Notes: generated from the sequence alone by a model not told the origin. Counted from the first letter of the stretch, positions 17,049-26,435 are shown. The stretch: DNA of 64,000 nucleotides from Janthinobacterium sp. TND4EL3 (GCF_900156175.1 NZ_FTMV01000003.1:372001-436000), one strand, 5' to 3'. Numbers and translations are program-made.

Positions 17049-17435
17049 TCAGGGATCGACGAATACGTCGAAGCGGATATTGAGCGGGCTGCCCCAGGAG
17101 ATTTCTACCCAGGCCAGGAAGCCGCCGTTGTACGGGGCGATGTTGTACACGGCCATGCGGGCAGCGCCGATGAAACGGTGCTGCGCATCCGTGCTGAATT
17201 CGCTGATGTTCAGGAACACGCGCGAATTGGCATTCACGTTGCCGTTGACGAAATTCACCGCGTGGAACACGCCATTGGCGCGCCACGTGTAATACGTGGT
17301 GAAGGCGTTGCCGCTCAGGTTCAGATCCTTGGCGGCCGTGCCTTTCGCCGTTTTGCTTTCCTGCTGGACGGGCAAGTCGGTGAGTTCTTGTTCGGCCAGA
17401 TTGCTGCCGGTCCGGTCTTCAACTTTCATTTCCAT
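17049..17435 (-). CDS. Small hypothetical protein with a double-glycine-like leader
   Basis: A 128-residue protein I do not recognise. The start at 17435 is chosen for AGGAG six bases upstream. The first 33 residues are charged and end in LTDLPVQQESKTAKG. This resembles the L-x-DLP-V/L...K-G leader that precedes processing sites in peptides and small proteins exported by peptidase-containing ABC transporters; the usual Gly-Gly is Lys-Gly-Thr here. The remainder is rich in Asn, aromatic and small residues (FTTYYTWRANGVFHAVNF, then NGGFLAWVEISWGSP) and looks like a beta-sheet domain. No transporter or maturation gene is adjacent. It stands alone between tRNA-Asn copy 4 and a hydrolase. Confidence 0.7.
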   Translation of the reverse strand: MEMKVEDRTGSNLAEQELTDLPVQQESKTAKGTAAKDLNLSGNAFTTYYTWRANGVFHAVNFVNGNVNANSRVFLNISEFSTDAQHRFIGAARMAVYNIAPYNGGFLAWVEISWGSPLNIRFDVFVDP

Positions 17436-17771
17436 GATGTACTCCTGATCGATAGTTTGGACACCGCGCCTGACGTCGTGCGGCAAGACGCCCTATCTGT
17501 TGCCGTGACGGCCAGTGTCACGTCCTGGCTGATAAGGTAGCCGTCTGCTCCGAGGGGGGACGTACCAATTCTAGGCCCGTGCCGTGGCGAAAAGGGCCGC
17601 CAGGGCGGGGGAAAACGGCGGGCATTTGCGCTGACGCAAACAGCGTGCGGACAGAGTCCCTGGTATTTTCCAGGCGGCTATTTTTTCGGGTGCGGCGAGC
17701 ATGTTCTGGCGGACGATGGCACAATAGGCCGGCCCGTCCCGCCGATGCGGACCCCGTTGCGAGCCTAGCCT
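17436..17771. other. Intergenic region between divergent genes
   Basis: Presumably holds the promoters of the leader-bearing protein (left) and the hydrolase (right). I see no clear -35/-10 pair, repeat or RNA gene in it. Confidence 0.5.
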
Positions 17772-18563
17772 ATGCCGATACTGAACCTGAGCGCCGAAGA
17801 CGATATTTATTACGAACTGATCGAAGGCGACCCCGCCAGGCCCTGGCTGGTATTCCTGCACGAGGGGCTCGGCTGCTGTGCCATGTGGAAGGATTTTCCC
17901 GAGCAACTGTGCCAGGCCACGGGCTGTCGCGGCCTCGTGTATGACCGTCTCGGCTACGGGCAGTCATCGCCGCTGCAGGCGCGCCGGCACATCCATTACC
18001 TGCACGACTATGCGCTGCGCGAGTTGCAGCAAGTACTTACTTCGCTGATTCCCGGGCAGGATTATTTTCTCATCGGTCACTCCGATGGCGGCAGCATCGC
18101 CCTGATCCATGCGGCGCAGCAGCCGCCCCGCTTGCGCGGCATTATCACCGAGGCGGCGCACGTGTTCGTCGAAGGCGTGACCCTCGACGGCATCCGCACG
18201 GCCGATGCGGCGTTTGGCGCAGGCAAGCTGCGCGCGCTGACGAAATACCACGGAGAAAAAACAGAGTCCCTCTTCAAGGCCTGGTCCGACACCTGGCTCA
18301 GCTACGGCTTCCAGTTCTGGAACATCGAATACCTGCTGCCGTCCGTCGAATGCCCGGCGCTGGTGGTGCAGGGCACGGAAGACCAGTATGGCAGCGCGGC
18401 CCAGGTCGACACCATCGTGGCGCAGGCGCTCAACGCCATGCCGGCCATGGTCGAGCAGTGCGGCCACACGCCGCACCAGGAACAGCCGCAGGCGCTGCTG
18501 GCACTGATGGAAGGTTTCCTGCACGGGCGCATGGATACGCCGCAGCACGCGAGGACGCCATGA
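17772..18563 (+). CDS. Alpha/beta hydrolase
   Basis: A 263-residue cytoplasmic serine hydrolase of the alpha/beta fold. The oxyanion region is FLHEGLGCCAMW, the strand-turn YDRLGYGQSS follows, the nucleophile is Ser104 in GHSDGG, and the acid and base are in VVQGTEDQYG and QCGHTPHQEQP. There is no signal peptide. The stop overlaps the start of the VOC gene (18560-18563), so the two are cotranslated and may act in one small-molecule degradation or detoxification step. The substrate is unknown. Confidence 0.88.
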   Translation: MPILNLSAEDDIYYELIEGDPARPWLVFLHEGLGCCAMWKDFPEQLCQATGCRGLVYDRLGYGQSSPLQARRHIHYLHDYALRELQQVLTSLIPGQDYFLIGHSDGGSIALIHAAQQPPRLRGIITEAAHVFVEGVTLDGIRTADAAFGAGKLRALTKYHGEKTESLFKAWSDTWLSYGFQFWNIEYLLPSVECPALVVQGTEDQYGSAAQVDTIVAQALNAMPAMVEQCGHTPHQEQPQALLALMEGFLHGRMDTPQHARTP

Positions 18564-18937
18564 TTTCCCGCCTGGACCACCTGGTGCTGACCACGCGCGA
18601 CAAGGCGGCCTGCATCGATTTCTATACGCGCGTGCTGGGCATGCAGCTGGAAACCTTTGGCGCCGGACGCCAGGCCTTCAAGTTCGGCGCGCAGAAAATC
18701 AATCTGCACGAATACGGCAAGGAATTCCTGCCCAAGGCCGCGCTGCCAACGCCCGGTTCGCTCGACCTGTGCTTCATTGCCGCCGTGCCGCTCGACGCCT
18801 TCATCACCCACCTGGCCAGTGCCGGCGTGGCCATCGAGGAGGGCCCGGTGGCCCGCACGGGCGCCAACTGGCCCATCCGCTCTGTGTACGTGCGCGACCC
18901 GGACGGCAACCTGATCGAAGTGTCCGAACGCGCCTGA
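18560..18937 (+). CDS. VOC-family (glyoxalase/dioxygenase fold) protein
   Basis: A 125-residue single VOC domain. Metal-ligand positions are visible in RLDHLVLTTRD (His7), INLHEYG and the late PDGNLIEVSERA with its Glu. Proteins like this act as glyoxalases, extradiol dioxygenases or resistance proteins; small ones resembling it are often labelled virulence or glyoxalase-like. It is coupled by a 4-base overlap to the hydrolase upstream, which suggests joint substrate handling. Confidence 0.87.
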   Translation: MISRLDHLVLTTRDKAACIDFYTRVLGMQLETFGAGRQAFKFGAQKINLHEYGKEFLPKAALPTPGSLDLCFIAAVPLDAFITHLASAGVAIEEGPVARTGANWPIRSVYVRDPDGNLIEVSERA

Positions 18938-18953
18938 GTTTCATCCACGCCCC

Positions 18954-19667
18954 TCAATGGCAGGCGGGGTCGCTGTCCCAGCGGCCCGAGCAGATGCGCG
19001 CGCGGCACAGCATGCCTTCGATCATGCCCAGCTGCCTGCAGCGCTGCAGCAAGTCGGCCGTCTCCTCCTCGTCCTTGCGCATGACCACATCGCGCGCGGG
19101 CTTTGCTGCGCCTTCCTGGCGGTGCGCATGCGCCACCATCGCCGTCAGCAAGGCAACGTCGCTGTCGCCCGGCACTGCCGCCGCCGGCCGGGATGCGGGT
19201 GCGCGCGCGGCTGCCTGGCGCACGGGCGGTGACGCGGCCTTGCGCGCCGCGCCGGGGTTCGCCACCGCCGGCGCCGGCGGCGCGGCGGGCGCAGCTTCAT
19301 TGACGATGGTGGCGGCCTGCGCACCGTGCGGGAGGGGGGGCGCGGGTGGCGCGGACGGCGGGACGGCAGGCGGGGCCACGGCCACGCTTGCCGGAACCGG
19401 TGTCGTTGCCGCCGGCGGCGGTGCGGGCAGGCTGGCCGTTTCATGGACGAGCATGGCAATGAAGGGCGCCGCCAGCAGGGCGGCGCCGGCCGTCCAGTGC
19501 CGCCGGCCGGGGCGCCAGCGCATGGCCGGCGTCGTGGCGGGCGGAGCGCCGCCATGTTCGAGCCGGGACAGGATGCGGTTGCCGCCGCCCTGCGTGGCGG
19601 CCGTATCGGCCCCGGCCAGCAGGGTGGGACTGCGGGGATGGCCGTCGCCGTTTTCCAGTACAGACAA
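18954..19667 (-). CDS. Pro/Ala-rich single-pass membrane protein of unknown function
   Basis: A 237-residue protein with a TTG start at 19667, chosen because GGAGG lies seven bases before it and no ATG fits. An N-terminal cytoplasmic part of about 65 residues is followed by one transmembrane segment (WTAGAALLAAPFIAMLV), a long Pro/Ala-rich linker and a short C-terminal region with four Cys (RCRQLGMIEGMLCRARIC and a final Cys). The C-terminal region is presumably periplasmic. It is divergent from the M15 peptidase at the left edge of the type VI cluster and could be an accessory part of it, but nothing in the sequence proves this. The frame continues upstream with Arg-rich residues that I regard as non-coding. 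Confidence 0.7.
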   Translation of the reverse strand: MSVLENGDGHPRSPTLLAGADTAATQGGGNRILSRLEHGGAPPATTPAMRWRPGRRHWTAGAALLAAPFIAMLVHETASLPAPPPAATTPVPASVAVAPPAVPPSAPPAPPLPHGAQAATIVNEAAPAAPPAPAVANPGAARKAASPPVRQAAARAPASRPAAAVPGDSDVALLTAMVAHAHRQEGAAKPARDVVMRKDEEETADLLQRCRQLGMIEGMLCRARICSGRWDSDPACH

Positions 19668-19797
19668 AATATCACCTCCGAACTTGGATGGAACTTGATG
19701 TAAACCGCGCTCATGCGGGCCGCGGGCGCATACGATCTGGCGATACCGCCGGGAAATTGCTGCCCGGTCCACGCCTGTCCCTGTCACGGAGCGCCCC

Positions 19798-20637
19798 ATG
19801 TTCGTCGCCCTGGTCCTGATGTATTTCCTGCTCGCCTGTTTCGCCGGCTGGCTGCTGCTGTTTCCCGGCGGCCGCGCCATGCTGCTGCACACGCTTGTCA
19901 ACCTGGGCTGGCGCGCGCGGCGCCGCGCGCGGCACCTGAAGGGGGGCGGCGGCGCGCAATGGCGGCGCTGGCAACGCCACACGGGCTTTGGCCTCGCGCG
20001 CGGCTGGCGCCTGCTGCTGCGCCACCGCTGGCTGTCGCTGGCGGGTGGCGTGCTGATAGGCGTGCCGCCCCTGCTGGCCTGGCTGTCCAGCGACCGCATC
20101 GCCCTGCGCGGCTATGCCGACCGGCAATATGTCATCAATGACCAGGTCAGCGACCTGCTCAAGGGCGAGCAACTGGTGCCGCCGCCCACCCTGCCGCCGT
20201 TGCTGTTTTCCACGGCCGAGGTGACGCAGCTGCGTCCGCTGCTGGGCGGCGCCAGCCGCAACTGGCAATTGCTCGACCACGATTTCGCGCAGCGCCTGCT
20301 GCTGGTCTTCAAGATCATGAAGGACGTGCACGGCTATGACATGGTCTTGCTGGAAGGCTACCGCAGCCCGGCGCGCCAGGACCAGCTGGCGGCGGCCGGC
20401 CCCAACGTGACGAACGCCAGGGCGTTTCAAAGCTATCACCAGTACGGCCTGGCCGCCGATTGCGCGTTCATGCATGAAGGAAAGCTCATCATTTCTGAAA
20501 AAAATGCCTGGGCCATGCGCGGCTACCGTTTATATGGCGTGACGGCGGAATCGGTGGGCCTGCGCTGGGGCGGGCGCTGGGCCATGATGGATTTCGGCCA
20601 CGCGGAAATGCCCCAGCCCCGCGTCCTGGGAAAATAG
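19798..20637 (+). CDS. Membrane-anchored M15 peptidase (TagX-like, type VI-associated)
   Basis: A 279-residue protein with an N-terminal helix, a second hydrophobic segment (about residues 81-95) and a periplasmic M15 DD-carboxypeptidase/VanY domain. The zinc site is complete: EGYRSPARQ from residue 186, S-x-H214-x2-G-x3-D221, and H268 after WAMMDFG. Type VI clusters of Acinetobacter carry a related peptidase (TagX) that locally cleaves peptidoglycan so the apparatus can cross the wall. The position directly upstream of tssM supports the same job here. It could instead be a general murein hydrolase. Confidence 0.85.
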   Translation: MFVALVLMYFLLACFAGWLLLFPGGRAMLLHTLVNLGWRARRRARHLKGGGGAQWRRWQRHTGFGLARGWRLLLRHRWLSLAGGVLIGVPPLLAWLSSDRIALRGYADRQYVINDQVSDLLKGEQLVPPPTLPPLLFSTAEVTQLRPLLGGASRNWQLLDHDFAQRLLLVFKIMKDVHGYDMVLLEGYRSPARQDQLAAAGPNVTNARAFQSYHQYGLAADCAFMHEGKLIISEKNAWAMRGYRLYGVTAESVGLRWGGRWAMMDFGHAEMPQPRVLGK

Positions 20638-20853
20638 GCCGCGCCGCCATTCTAGCGCCGTGCGCGCGCGAATTTTCCACAGGTGCAAGCATGCTTGCGT
20701 AGCGTCAATGATGAACGGCCAGGCGCCGGCGGCGGCCATGCAACACTTGTCATATCTCAACAAAGCCTGGCGCGATTGCTGTCAGGATGGGCTGCGTCCG
20801 CCTTGCCGTGCGGCGGCGCCCTTCCTGCCGTGCGACCTCACTCTGGGCTCATC

Positions 20854-23800
20854 ATGCTGCGACGAATCTGGCATTTCCTGACCGACAGCCGCAATCTGAC
20901 CATCCTCGGCTTCGCGGCGCTGGCCGTTTTCCTCTACCTGGGCGCCGAGGCGCTCGAAGTGGCCCTCGTGTGGGCGCTGGCCTTGCTGCTGCTGGCTTTT
21001 GTCACCTGGCTGGGCCTGTGGCTGTGGCGCCGCCGCCGCGCGCGGCGCGATGCGCAGGCGCTGGGGCAAGCCATCCTCAACGAGGCGGAAATCGCCGCCG
21101 CACAGGCGGCCTCGGCCTCGCCGGCCAACAACGCGCAGCAGGGTGAACTCGACGCCGTGCGCACGGGCCTGCTGGCCGCCATCGAAACCATCAAGACGTC
21201 CAAGCTGGGCCTCAAATCGGGCGCCGCCGCCCTGTACGAATTGCCGTGGTACATGATCATCGGCAACCCGGCCGCCGGCAAGAGCAGCGCCATCCTGCAT
21301 TCGGGCCTGCAATTTCCTTTCGCCGACGGCAAGATCGTGCAAGGCGTGGGCGGCACGCGCAACTGCGACTGGTTTTTCACCACGGACGGCATCGTGCTCG
21401 ACACGGCAGGGCGCTACTCCGTCGTCGACGAGCACCGCGGCGAGTGGTTCGGCTTTCTCGACCTGCTGAAGAAATACCGGCGCAAGGCGCCCGTCAACGG
21501 CATCCTCATCGCCGTCAGCATCGCCGAATTGAAAGGCGACCCCGACGTGGGCATGCAGCTGGCGCGCAGCCTGCGCAAGCGCGTGCAGGACGTCATCGAG
21601 CGCCTGGAAGTGTTCGCGCCCCTGTACATCGTGTTTACCAAGGCTGACCTGATCTCCGGCTTCGCGGAGTTTTTTGCCGACGCCGAGCGCAGCGAGCGCG
21701 AGCGCGTCTGGGGCGCCACCATGCCGTACCGGCGCAAACTGCCCACGGCCGACCTGCTCAATTTCTTCGACGAGAGCTTCGATGAATTGCACGATGGCTT
21801 GACGGAACTGAGCCTGGCCAACATGGCGCACCGGCAGCGCAAGACGCTGGCGCCGGGCGTCTTTACCTTCCCGCTGGAATTTGCCGCCATCAAGCCGGCC
21901 CTGCGCGCCTTCATCGCCACCCTGTTCGAGGAAAATCCGTTCCAGTTCCAGCCCGTGTTTCGCGGCTTTTATTTCACCAGCGCGCTGCAGGAGGGCGAGC
22001 CCGTCAGCGCTTCCTCGCAGCAGGTGGCGCGCCGCTTCGACCTGGCCTTTACGCCCGTCCCGGCCGTGGCGCCGCCGGGGGCGCGCCAGCATGGCTATTT
22101 CCTGCTGGAGCTGTTCCGCAAGGTGATCTTTGCCGACCAGCACCTGGTCGCCAACTACGCGAGCCGCGCCAAGGTGCGCTTCAAGTATGCCGTCTTCTTC
22201 ACGGCCACCATGGCCCTGGGCGCCTGCCTGGGCGGCTGGAGCTGGTCTTACCTGGGCAACCGGCAGCTGGTGGCCAATGTCGAGGCCGATCTAAATAAAG
22301 TGGTGCGGCTGCAGGAGCAGCGGCTGGACTTGCAGTCGCGCCTGGAAGCGCTGGACATCCTGCAGGACCGCATCGAGCAGCTGGAAGCGTACCGTACGCA
22401 ACGACCGTGGTCCTTGCGCATGGGCCTGTATCAGGGCGAGTTGCTGGAGCGCAAGCTGCGCGAGGAATACTTCGCCGGCGCGCGCCACGTGATGCTTGAA
22501 CCGGTGACGGGCGCGCTGGAAGCCTTGCTGTTCGAGATGAACGCCAGCGCCGAGCAGCTGCAGCCGGCGGCGCGCACGCCGCAGACGCCCGTCGCCGCGC
22601 GCGGCCTGCAGTACCAGGCGGCCAGCGCGACGAATGTGGAAGACGCCTACAACGCGCTGAAGACCTATCTGATGCTGGCCGACAAGACGCATGCGGAAAG
22701 CAGCCACCTGAACGACCAGCTGACCCGATTCTGGCGCGGCTGGCTGGAAGCCAACCGCGGCGCCATGCCGCGCGAGCAGATGATACGCAGCGCCGAACGG
22801 CTGCTGACGTTCTACCTGGCCCAGGTGAATGACCCGTCGTGGCCGCGCATCGAACAGAAGCTGGCGCTGGTCGACCAGGCGCGCGAAAACCTGCGCCGCG
22901 TGGTGCGCGGCATGCCGGCGCGCGAGCGCGTGTATGCCGACATCAAGGCGCGCGCCTCGACGCGCTTTGCCGGCATGACGGTGGCGCGCATCGTGGGCGA
23001 ACAGGACCAGGCGCTGCTGGCGGGCAGCTACGCCGTCTCCGGCGCCTTTACCCGCCAGGCCTGGGAAAAATTCGTCGAAGGCGCGTTCCGCGACGCCGCC
23101 AACCGCGAGCTGCAAAGCGCCGACTGGGTGCTGAAAAGCGCTTCCACCGACGACCTGACCCTGGAAGGCAGCCCGGAGCAGATCGAGAAAAACCTGGTGG
23201 CCATGTACAAGGCCGACTACGCGCGCGAGTGGCAGAAATTCGTGCAGGGCGTGGCCGTCGCCGACCTGAAGGGATTTGACGGCGCCGTGCAGGCGATGAA
23301 CCGCCTGGGCGACCCGCAGTCTTCGCCGATCGCCAAACTGCTGACGACGATTTACGAGGAAACCTCGTGGGACAACCCGGCGCTGCAGAACGCGCAATTG
23401 CGCAAGGCCGAGCGGGGCATCATCGCCTGGTTCAAGGAAACGGTGCTGCGCCGCGCGCCGTCGCAGCTGACGGCCAGTCCCGGCCTCAATGCGCAGCTCG
23501 ACCCGGCCCGCCTGGACAAGCCCATGGGACCCGTGGGACGCGAATTTGCCGGCGTGGGCAAGCTGGTGGCGGCCAGGGACAACAATGCCTCGCTGATGCG
23601 CGCCTACCTGGAAGCGCTGTCGAAACTGCGCAGCCGTTTGAACCTGCTGAAGAACCAGGGCGACGCGGGACCGGGCGCGCGCCAGTTCATGCAGCAGACG
23701 CTGGAGGGCAGCGGCTCCGAGCTGGCCGACGCCCTGAAACTGGTCGACGAGCAGATGCTCACGGGGATGAGCGACGCGCAGAAGCAGGCGATACGTCCCA

Positions 23801-24663
23801 TCCTCGTGCGGCCCCTGATGCAGACCTTCGCCGTCATCGTCGCGCCGGCCGAGCTGGACCTGAACAAGACGTGGACGGCGCAGGTGTATGAACCGTTCCA
23901 GAAGTCGCTGGCCAACAAATATCCGTTTGCGCCAAGCGCGCGCATCGAGGCCAGCAACCTGGAGATCGGCCAGTTCTTCGGCCCGGAAGGGCTGGTGGCG
24001 AAATTCGTCACCACCTCGATGGGACCGCTGGTGGTGCGGCGCGGCGACGTGCTGGCGCCGCGCACCTGGGCCGACATGGGCATCAGCCTGTCGCCGCAGG
24101 TGGTGGCGCGCTTTCCCGGCTGGATCGCGCCGCTGGGCGCGGGCGGCGTGGCGGCCGCCTCCGGCGCGGCGCAAACCGTGTTCCAGATCCAGCCGTCGCC
24201 CGCGCCGGGCACGCTGGAATACACGGTGGAGATCGACGGCCAGCAGCTGCGCTACCGCAACACGCCGGCGCAGTGGACGAACATGGTCCATCCGGGGCCG
24301 CAGGGCGCGTCGGGCATGCAGGGGGCGCGCATCACGGCCGTCACCTTCGACGGGCGCACGGTGGAACTGTTCAACGAGCCGGGCCAGTTCGGCCTGAAGC
24401 GCATGATCGACGCGGCGGCCAAGAAGCGCAAGGACGGCGGCGTGTTCGAGCTGCGCTGGACGCGCGGCGACGTGGCCGTGGCGCTGGACCTGAAGATCAC
24501 CAGCAGCCCCGAGACGACAGGGGCGGGCGCGGGAGGAACAGCGGCGGTGCAGGAGCAGGGCTTTCGCGGCATGCAGCTGCCCGAGACCATCGTCGGCACG
24601 CCGGGCGCGTCTGCCCCGGCCGCGCCGTCCCTCGCCGCTGCCGTGTCCGGGGTGGCGCCATGA
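20854..24663 (+). CDS. tssM: Type VI secretion membrane complex protein TssM (IcmF)
   Basis: A 1,269-residue inner-membrane scaffold of the type VI membrane complex. It has an N-terminal helical hairpin, a cytoplasmic NTPase-like domain with Walker A GNPAAGKSS (Lys143), a third membrane segment near residue 450, and a large periplasmic region ending in the beta-rich TssM C-terminal domain that contacts TssJ. The open frame starts earlier (20683), but the ATG at 20854 gives the usual start just before the hairpin. TssM works with TssL and TssJ, encoded about 2 kb further right on the opposite strand. The stop overlaps tagF by four bases. Confidence 0.97.
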   Translation: MLRRIWHFLTDSRNLTILGFAALAVFLYLGAEALEVALVWALALLLLAFVTWLGLWLWRRRRARRDAQALGQAILNEAEIAAAQAASASPANNAQQGELDAVRTGLLAAIETIKTSKLGLKSGAAALYELPWYMIIGNPAAGKSSAILHSGLQFPFADGKIVQGVGGTRNCDWFFTTDGIVLDTAGRYSVVDEHRGEWFGFLDLLKKYRRKAPVNGILIAVSIAELKGDPDVGMQLARSLRKRVQDVIERLEVFAPLYIVFTKADLISGFAEFFADAERSERERVWGATMPYRRKLPTADLLNFFDESFDELHDGLTELSLANMAHRQRKTLAPGVFTFPLEFAAIKPALRAFIATLFEENPFQFQPVFRGFYFTSALQEGEPVSASSQQVARRFDLAFTPVPAVAPPGARQHGYFLLELFRKVIFADQHLVANYASRAKVRFKYAVFFTATMALGACLGGWSWSYLGNRQLVANVEADLNKVVRLQEQRLDLQSRLEALDILQDRIEQLEAYRTQRPWSLRMGLYQGELLERKLREEYFAGARHVMLEPVTGALEALLFEMNASAEQLQPAARTPQTPVAARGLQYQAASATNVEDAYNALKTYLMLADKTHAESSHLNDQLTRFWRGWLEANRGAMPREQMIRSAERLLTFYLAQVNDPSWPRIEQKLALVDQARENLRRVVRGMPARERVYADIKARASTRFAGMTVARIVGEQDQALLAGSYAVSGAFTRQAWEKFVEGAFRDAANRELQSADWVLKSASTDDLTLEGSPEQIEKNLVAMYKADYAREWQKFVQGVAVADLKGFDGAVQAMNRLGDPQSSPIAKLLTTIYEETSWDNPALQNAQLRKAERGIIAWFKETVLRRAPSQLTASPGLNAQLDPARLDKPMGPVGREFAGVGKLVAARDNNASLMRAYLEALSKLRSRLNLLKNQGDAGPGARQFMQQTLEGSGSELADALKLVDEQMLTGMSDAQKQAIRPILVRPLMQTFAVIVAPAELDLNKTWTAQVYEPFQKSLANKYPFAPSARIEASNLEIGQFFGPEGLVAKFVTTSMGPLVVRRGDVLAPRTWADMGISLSPQVVARFPGWIAPLGAGGVAAASGAAQTVFQIQPSPAPGTLEYTVEIDGQQLRYRNTPAQWTNMVHPGPQGASGMQGARITAVTFDGRTVELFNEPGQFGLKRMIDAAAKKRKDGGVFELRWTRGDVAVALDLKITSSPETTGAGAGGTAAVQEQGFRGMQLPETIVGTPGASAPAAPSLAAAVSGVAP

Positions 24664-25640
24664 AGCGCGCGGCGCAGCAGGTGCGCCTCGGCTACTTCGG
24701 CAAGATTCCCGCGCGCGGCGACTTCATCAAGGCCTGCGACAGCCACGCGCTGGTGCAGCTGCTCGACGCCTGGCTGGCGCAGGTCATGAACGCGCTGACG
24801 GCGGAACCGCGCTGGAAGCTCAATTACGACGCCTTGCCGCCCCTGCGTTTTGCCTTCGTCGGCACGCGCAGCCGGCGCGCCATCGCCGGGCGCCTCGAAG
24901 CGAGCAGCGACCAGTCGCACAGGCGCTTCCCCTTCCTGGCCATGGGCGCGCTGGAAGTCGAGGATGCCGGCGCCTTCGTCGCCTGCAGCCCGCTGGTGCT
25001 GGCACCCCTGTGGCAGCGCGTGGAGCAGCTGTCGCAGGGCATCGTGGCCAGCGCGGAACCGGGGCCGGCGCTGCTGGCGCTGGCCGGCAACGTGCTGGAA
25101 ATCGACACGGCCGCCGCTTGCCATGCGGCGCAACTTGCCGCCTTCCTGCAGGCGCAGACGGTGCGCAGCCTGCAAGCCATGCTGGCCTCGCCCGCGTTTC
25201 CCGTGACGCTGCGCGAACTGCTGCTGGGGCTTGGCCTGCTGCTGCGGCCCGTGCGCCAGAGCGGGCGGCAGCGCCTGGAAAAGAGCCTGGTGCTGCCGCT
25301 GCCGCAGGATGCGCAGGCGCGCCCGCTGGCGGCCAGCTTCTGGCTGCACCTGGTCACGCCGTTCCTGCACCACGCCGATGTCGAGCTGGCGCTGTTCTTT
25401 GCCCATCTGGACGAGGCGCCGGTGCTGGTGATCGGCTTTTGCGGCGCCGACCCGCATGGCTTGCGCGCCCTGATCGACCCGCAGGCGGCCGGCGAAAGGC
25501 TGGTCGTCCTCGACCAGCTGGACTGGGTCGACGGGCAGCTGGGCCAGGACCCGGCCTTGCGCCGCCTGTCCGCCTGCCTGCAGCAGGAGCAGCTGTCGCT
25601 GCGCTCGGCCTGCGCCATGTTCACGGATACCTTTGCCTGA
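24660..25640 (+). CDS. tagF: Type VI-associated protein TagF (ImpM)
   Basis: A 326-residue TagF/ImpM protein, a cytoplasmic post-translational repressor of type VI assembly in systems where it has been studied. The N-terminal ImpM signature is plain: LGYFGKIPARGDFIKACD followed later by RRFPFLAMGALE. The extension beyond about residue 200 is less conserved. No Fha/PpkA/PppA phosphorylation genes lie nearby, so any TagF control here would have to work without them or use distant ones. The start overlaps tssM by four bases. Confidence 0.93.
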   Translation: MKRAAQQVRLGYFGKIPARGDFIKACDSHALVQLLDAWLAQVMNALTAEPRWKLNYDALPPLRFAFVGTRSRRAIAGRLEASSDQSHRRFPFLAMGALEVEDAGAFVACSPLVLAPLWQRVEQLSQGIVASAEPGPALLALAGNVLEIDTAAACHAAQLAAFLQAQTVRSLQAMLASPAFPVTLRELLLGLGLLLRPVRQSGRQRLEKSLVLPLPQDAQARPLAASFWLHLVTPFLHHADVELALFFAHLDEAPVLVIGFCGADPHGLRALIDPQAAGERLVVLDQLDWVDGQLGQDPALRRLSACLQQEQLSLRSACAMFTDTFA

Positions 25641-25649
25641 AGGATTGCG

Positions 25650-26435
25650 ATGAAACCAACGGTTCTCTTCCTGCTGCTGCTCGCCGCCACGCCCGGCCAT
25701 GCCCAGGTGCAGGCGCAGGCGCCCGCCACGCCCATGCCGGGCCAGATCCTCGTCACGGGCACCCTGGCCGACGAAGCGGCAAAGGCGGCCGTGCTGGCCC
25801 GCTTGCGCGAGCTGTATGGCGCCGAGCGCGTGGTCGACCAGATCGCCATCGGCAAGGTAGCCGTGCCGGCCAACTGGAACGCCTACGTGCAAAAACTCAT
25901 CGCGCCGAACCTGAAGCTCATTTCGCGGGGGCAGATCAGCATCGCCGGCAACAACGTCAGCGTGCGCGGCGAGGTGGCCAACGAGGCGCAGCGCCAGCAG
26001 ATCGCCAGCGACATCGCCACCAGCCTCAATCCCACCTACGTCGTCAACAACGGCTTGCGCGTCAAGGCGGCCGAGGCCGAGCAGGGACTGCTCGACGCCG
26101 CGCTGGACAAACGCATCATCGAATTCGACAGCGGCAAGGCGAGCATCACGGCGGCGGGCCTGGCCATTCTCGACGAGATGGCCGCTGCCATGCAAAAGCT
26201 CAAGGGACGCAAGGTGGAAGTGATAGGCCACACGGACAACACGGGCCTGCGCGCCAGCAACGTGGCCCTGAGCGAGGCGCGCGCCGACGCCGTGCGCGCC
26301 TACCTGGCCACGCAGGGCATCAAGCCGGACATGGTGCTGGCCTCGGGCCAGGGCCCGGACCGCCCCGTGGCCAGCAACGCCACGGCCGACGGGCGGGCGA
26401 GGAACCGGCGCATCGAGTTCAGAATCGCGCAATGA
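25650..26435 (+). CDS. OmpA-family protein with BON-like modules
   Basis: A 261-residue secreted protein. The signal peptide ends near Ala18 (LLAATPGHA). Two BON-like modules follow (about residues 30-75 and 85-135; ISIAGNNVSVRGEVANEAQ lies at the start of the second). The C-terminal OmpA-like peptidoglycan-binding domain has the motif IGHTDNTGLRASNVALSEAR and the ending ARNRRIEF. TssL here lacks its own peptidoglycan-binding domain, and this protein probably anchors the membrane complex to the cell wall, as TagL or fused TssL do elsewhere. It is the last gene of the tssM-tagF block. Confidence 0.87.
   Translation: MKPTVLFLLLLAATPGHAQVQAQAPATPMPGQILVTGTLADEAAKAAVLARLRELYGAERVVDQIAIGKVAVPANWNAYVQKLIAPNLKLISRGQISIAGNNVSVRGEVANEAQRQQIASDIATSLNPTYVVNNGLRVKAAEAEQGLLDAALDKRIIEFDSGKASITAAGLAILDEMAAAMQKLKGRKVEVIGHTDNTGLRASNVALSEARADAVRAYLATQGIKPDMVLASGQGPDRPVASNATADGRARNRRIEFRIAQ

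Noticed and set aside
18954-20099. A longer 381-codon version of the Pro/Ala-rich membrane protein
   Set aside because: The first part is Arg-rich random-looking residues opposite the M15 peptidase. The TTG at 19667 has a strong GGAGG, which decides the start.
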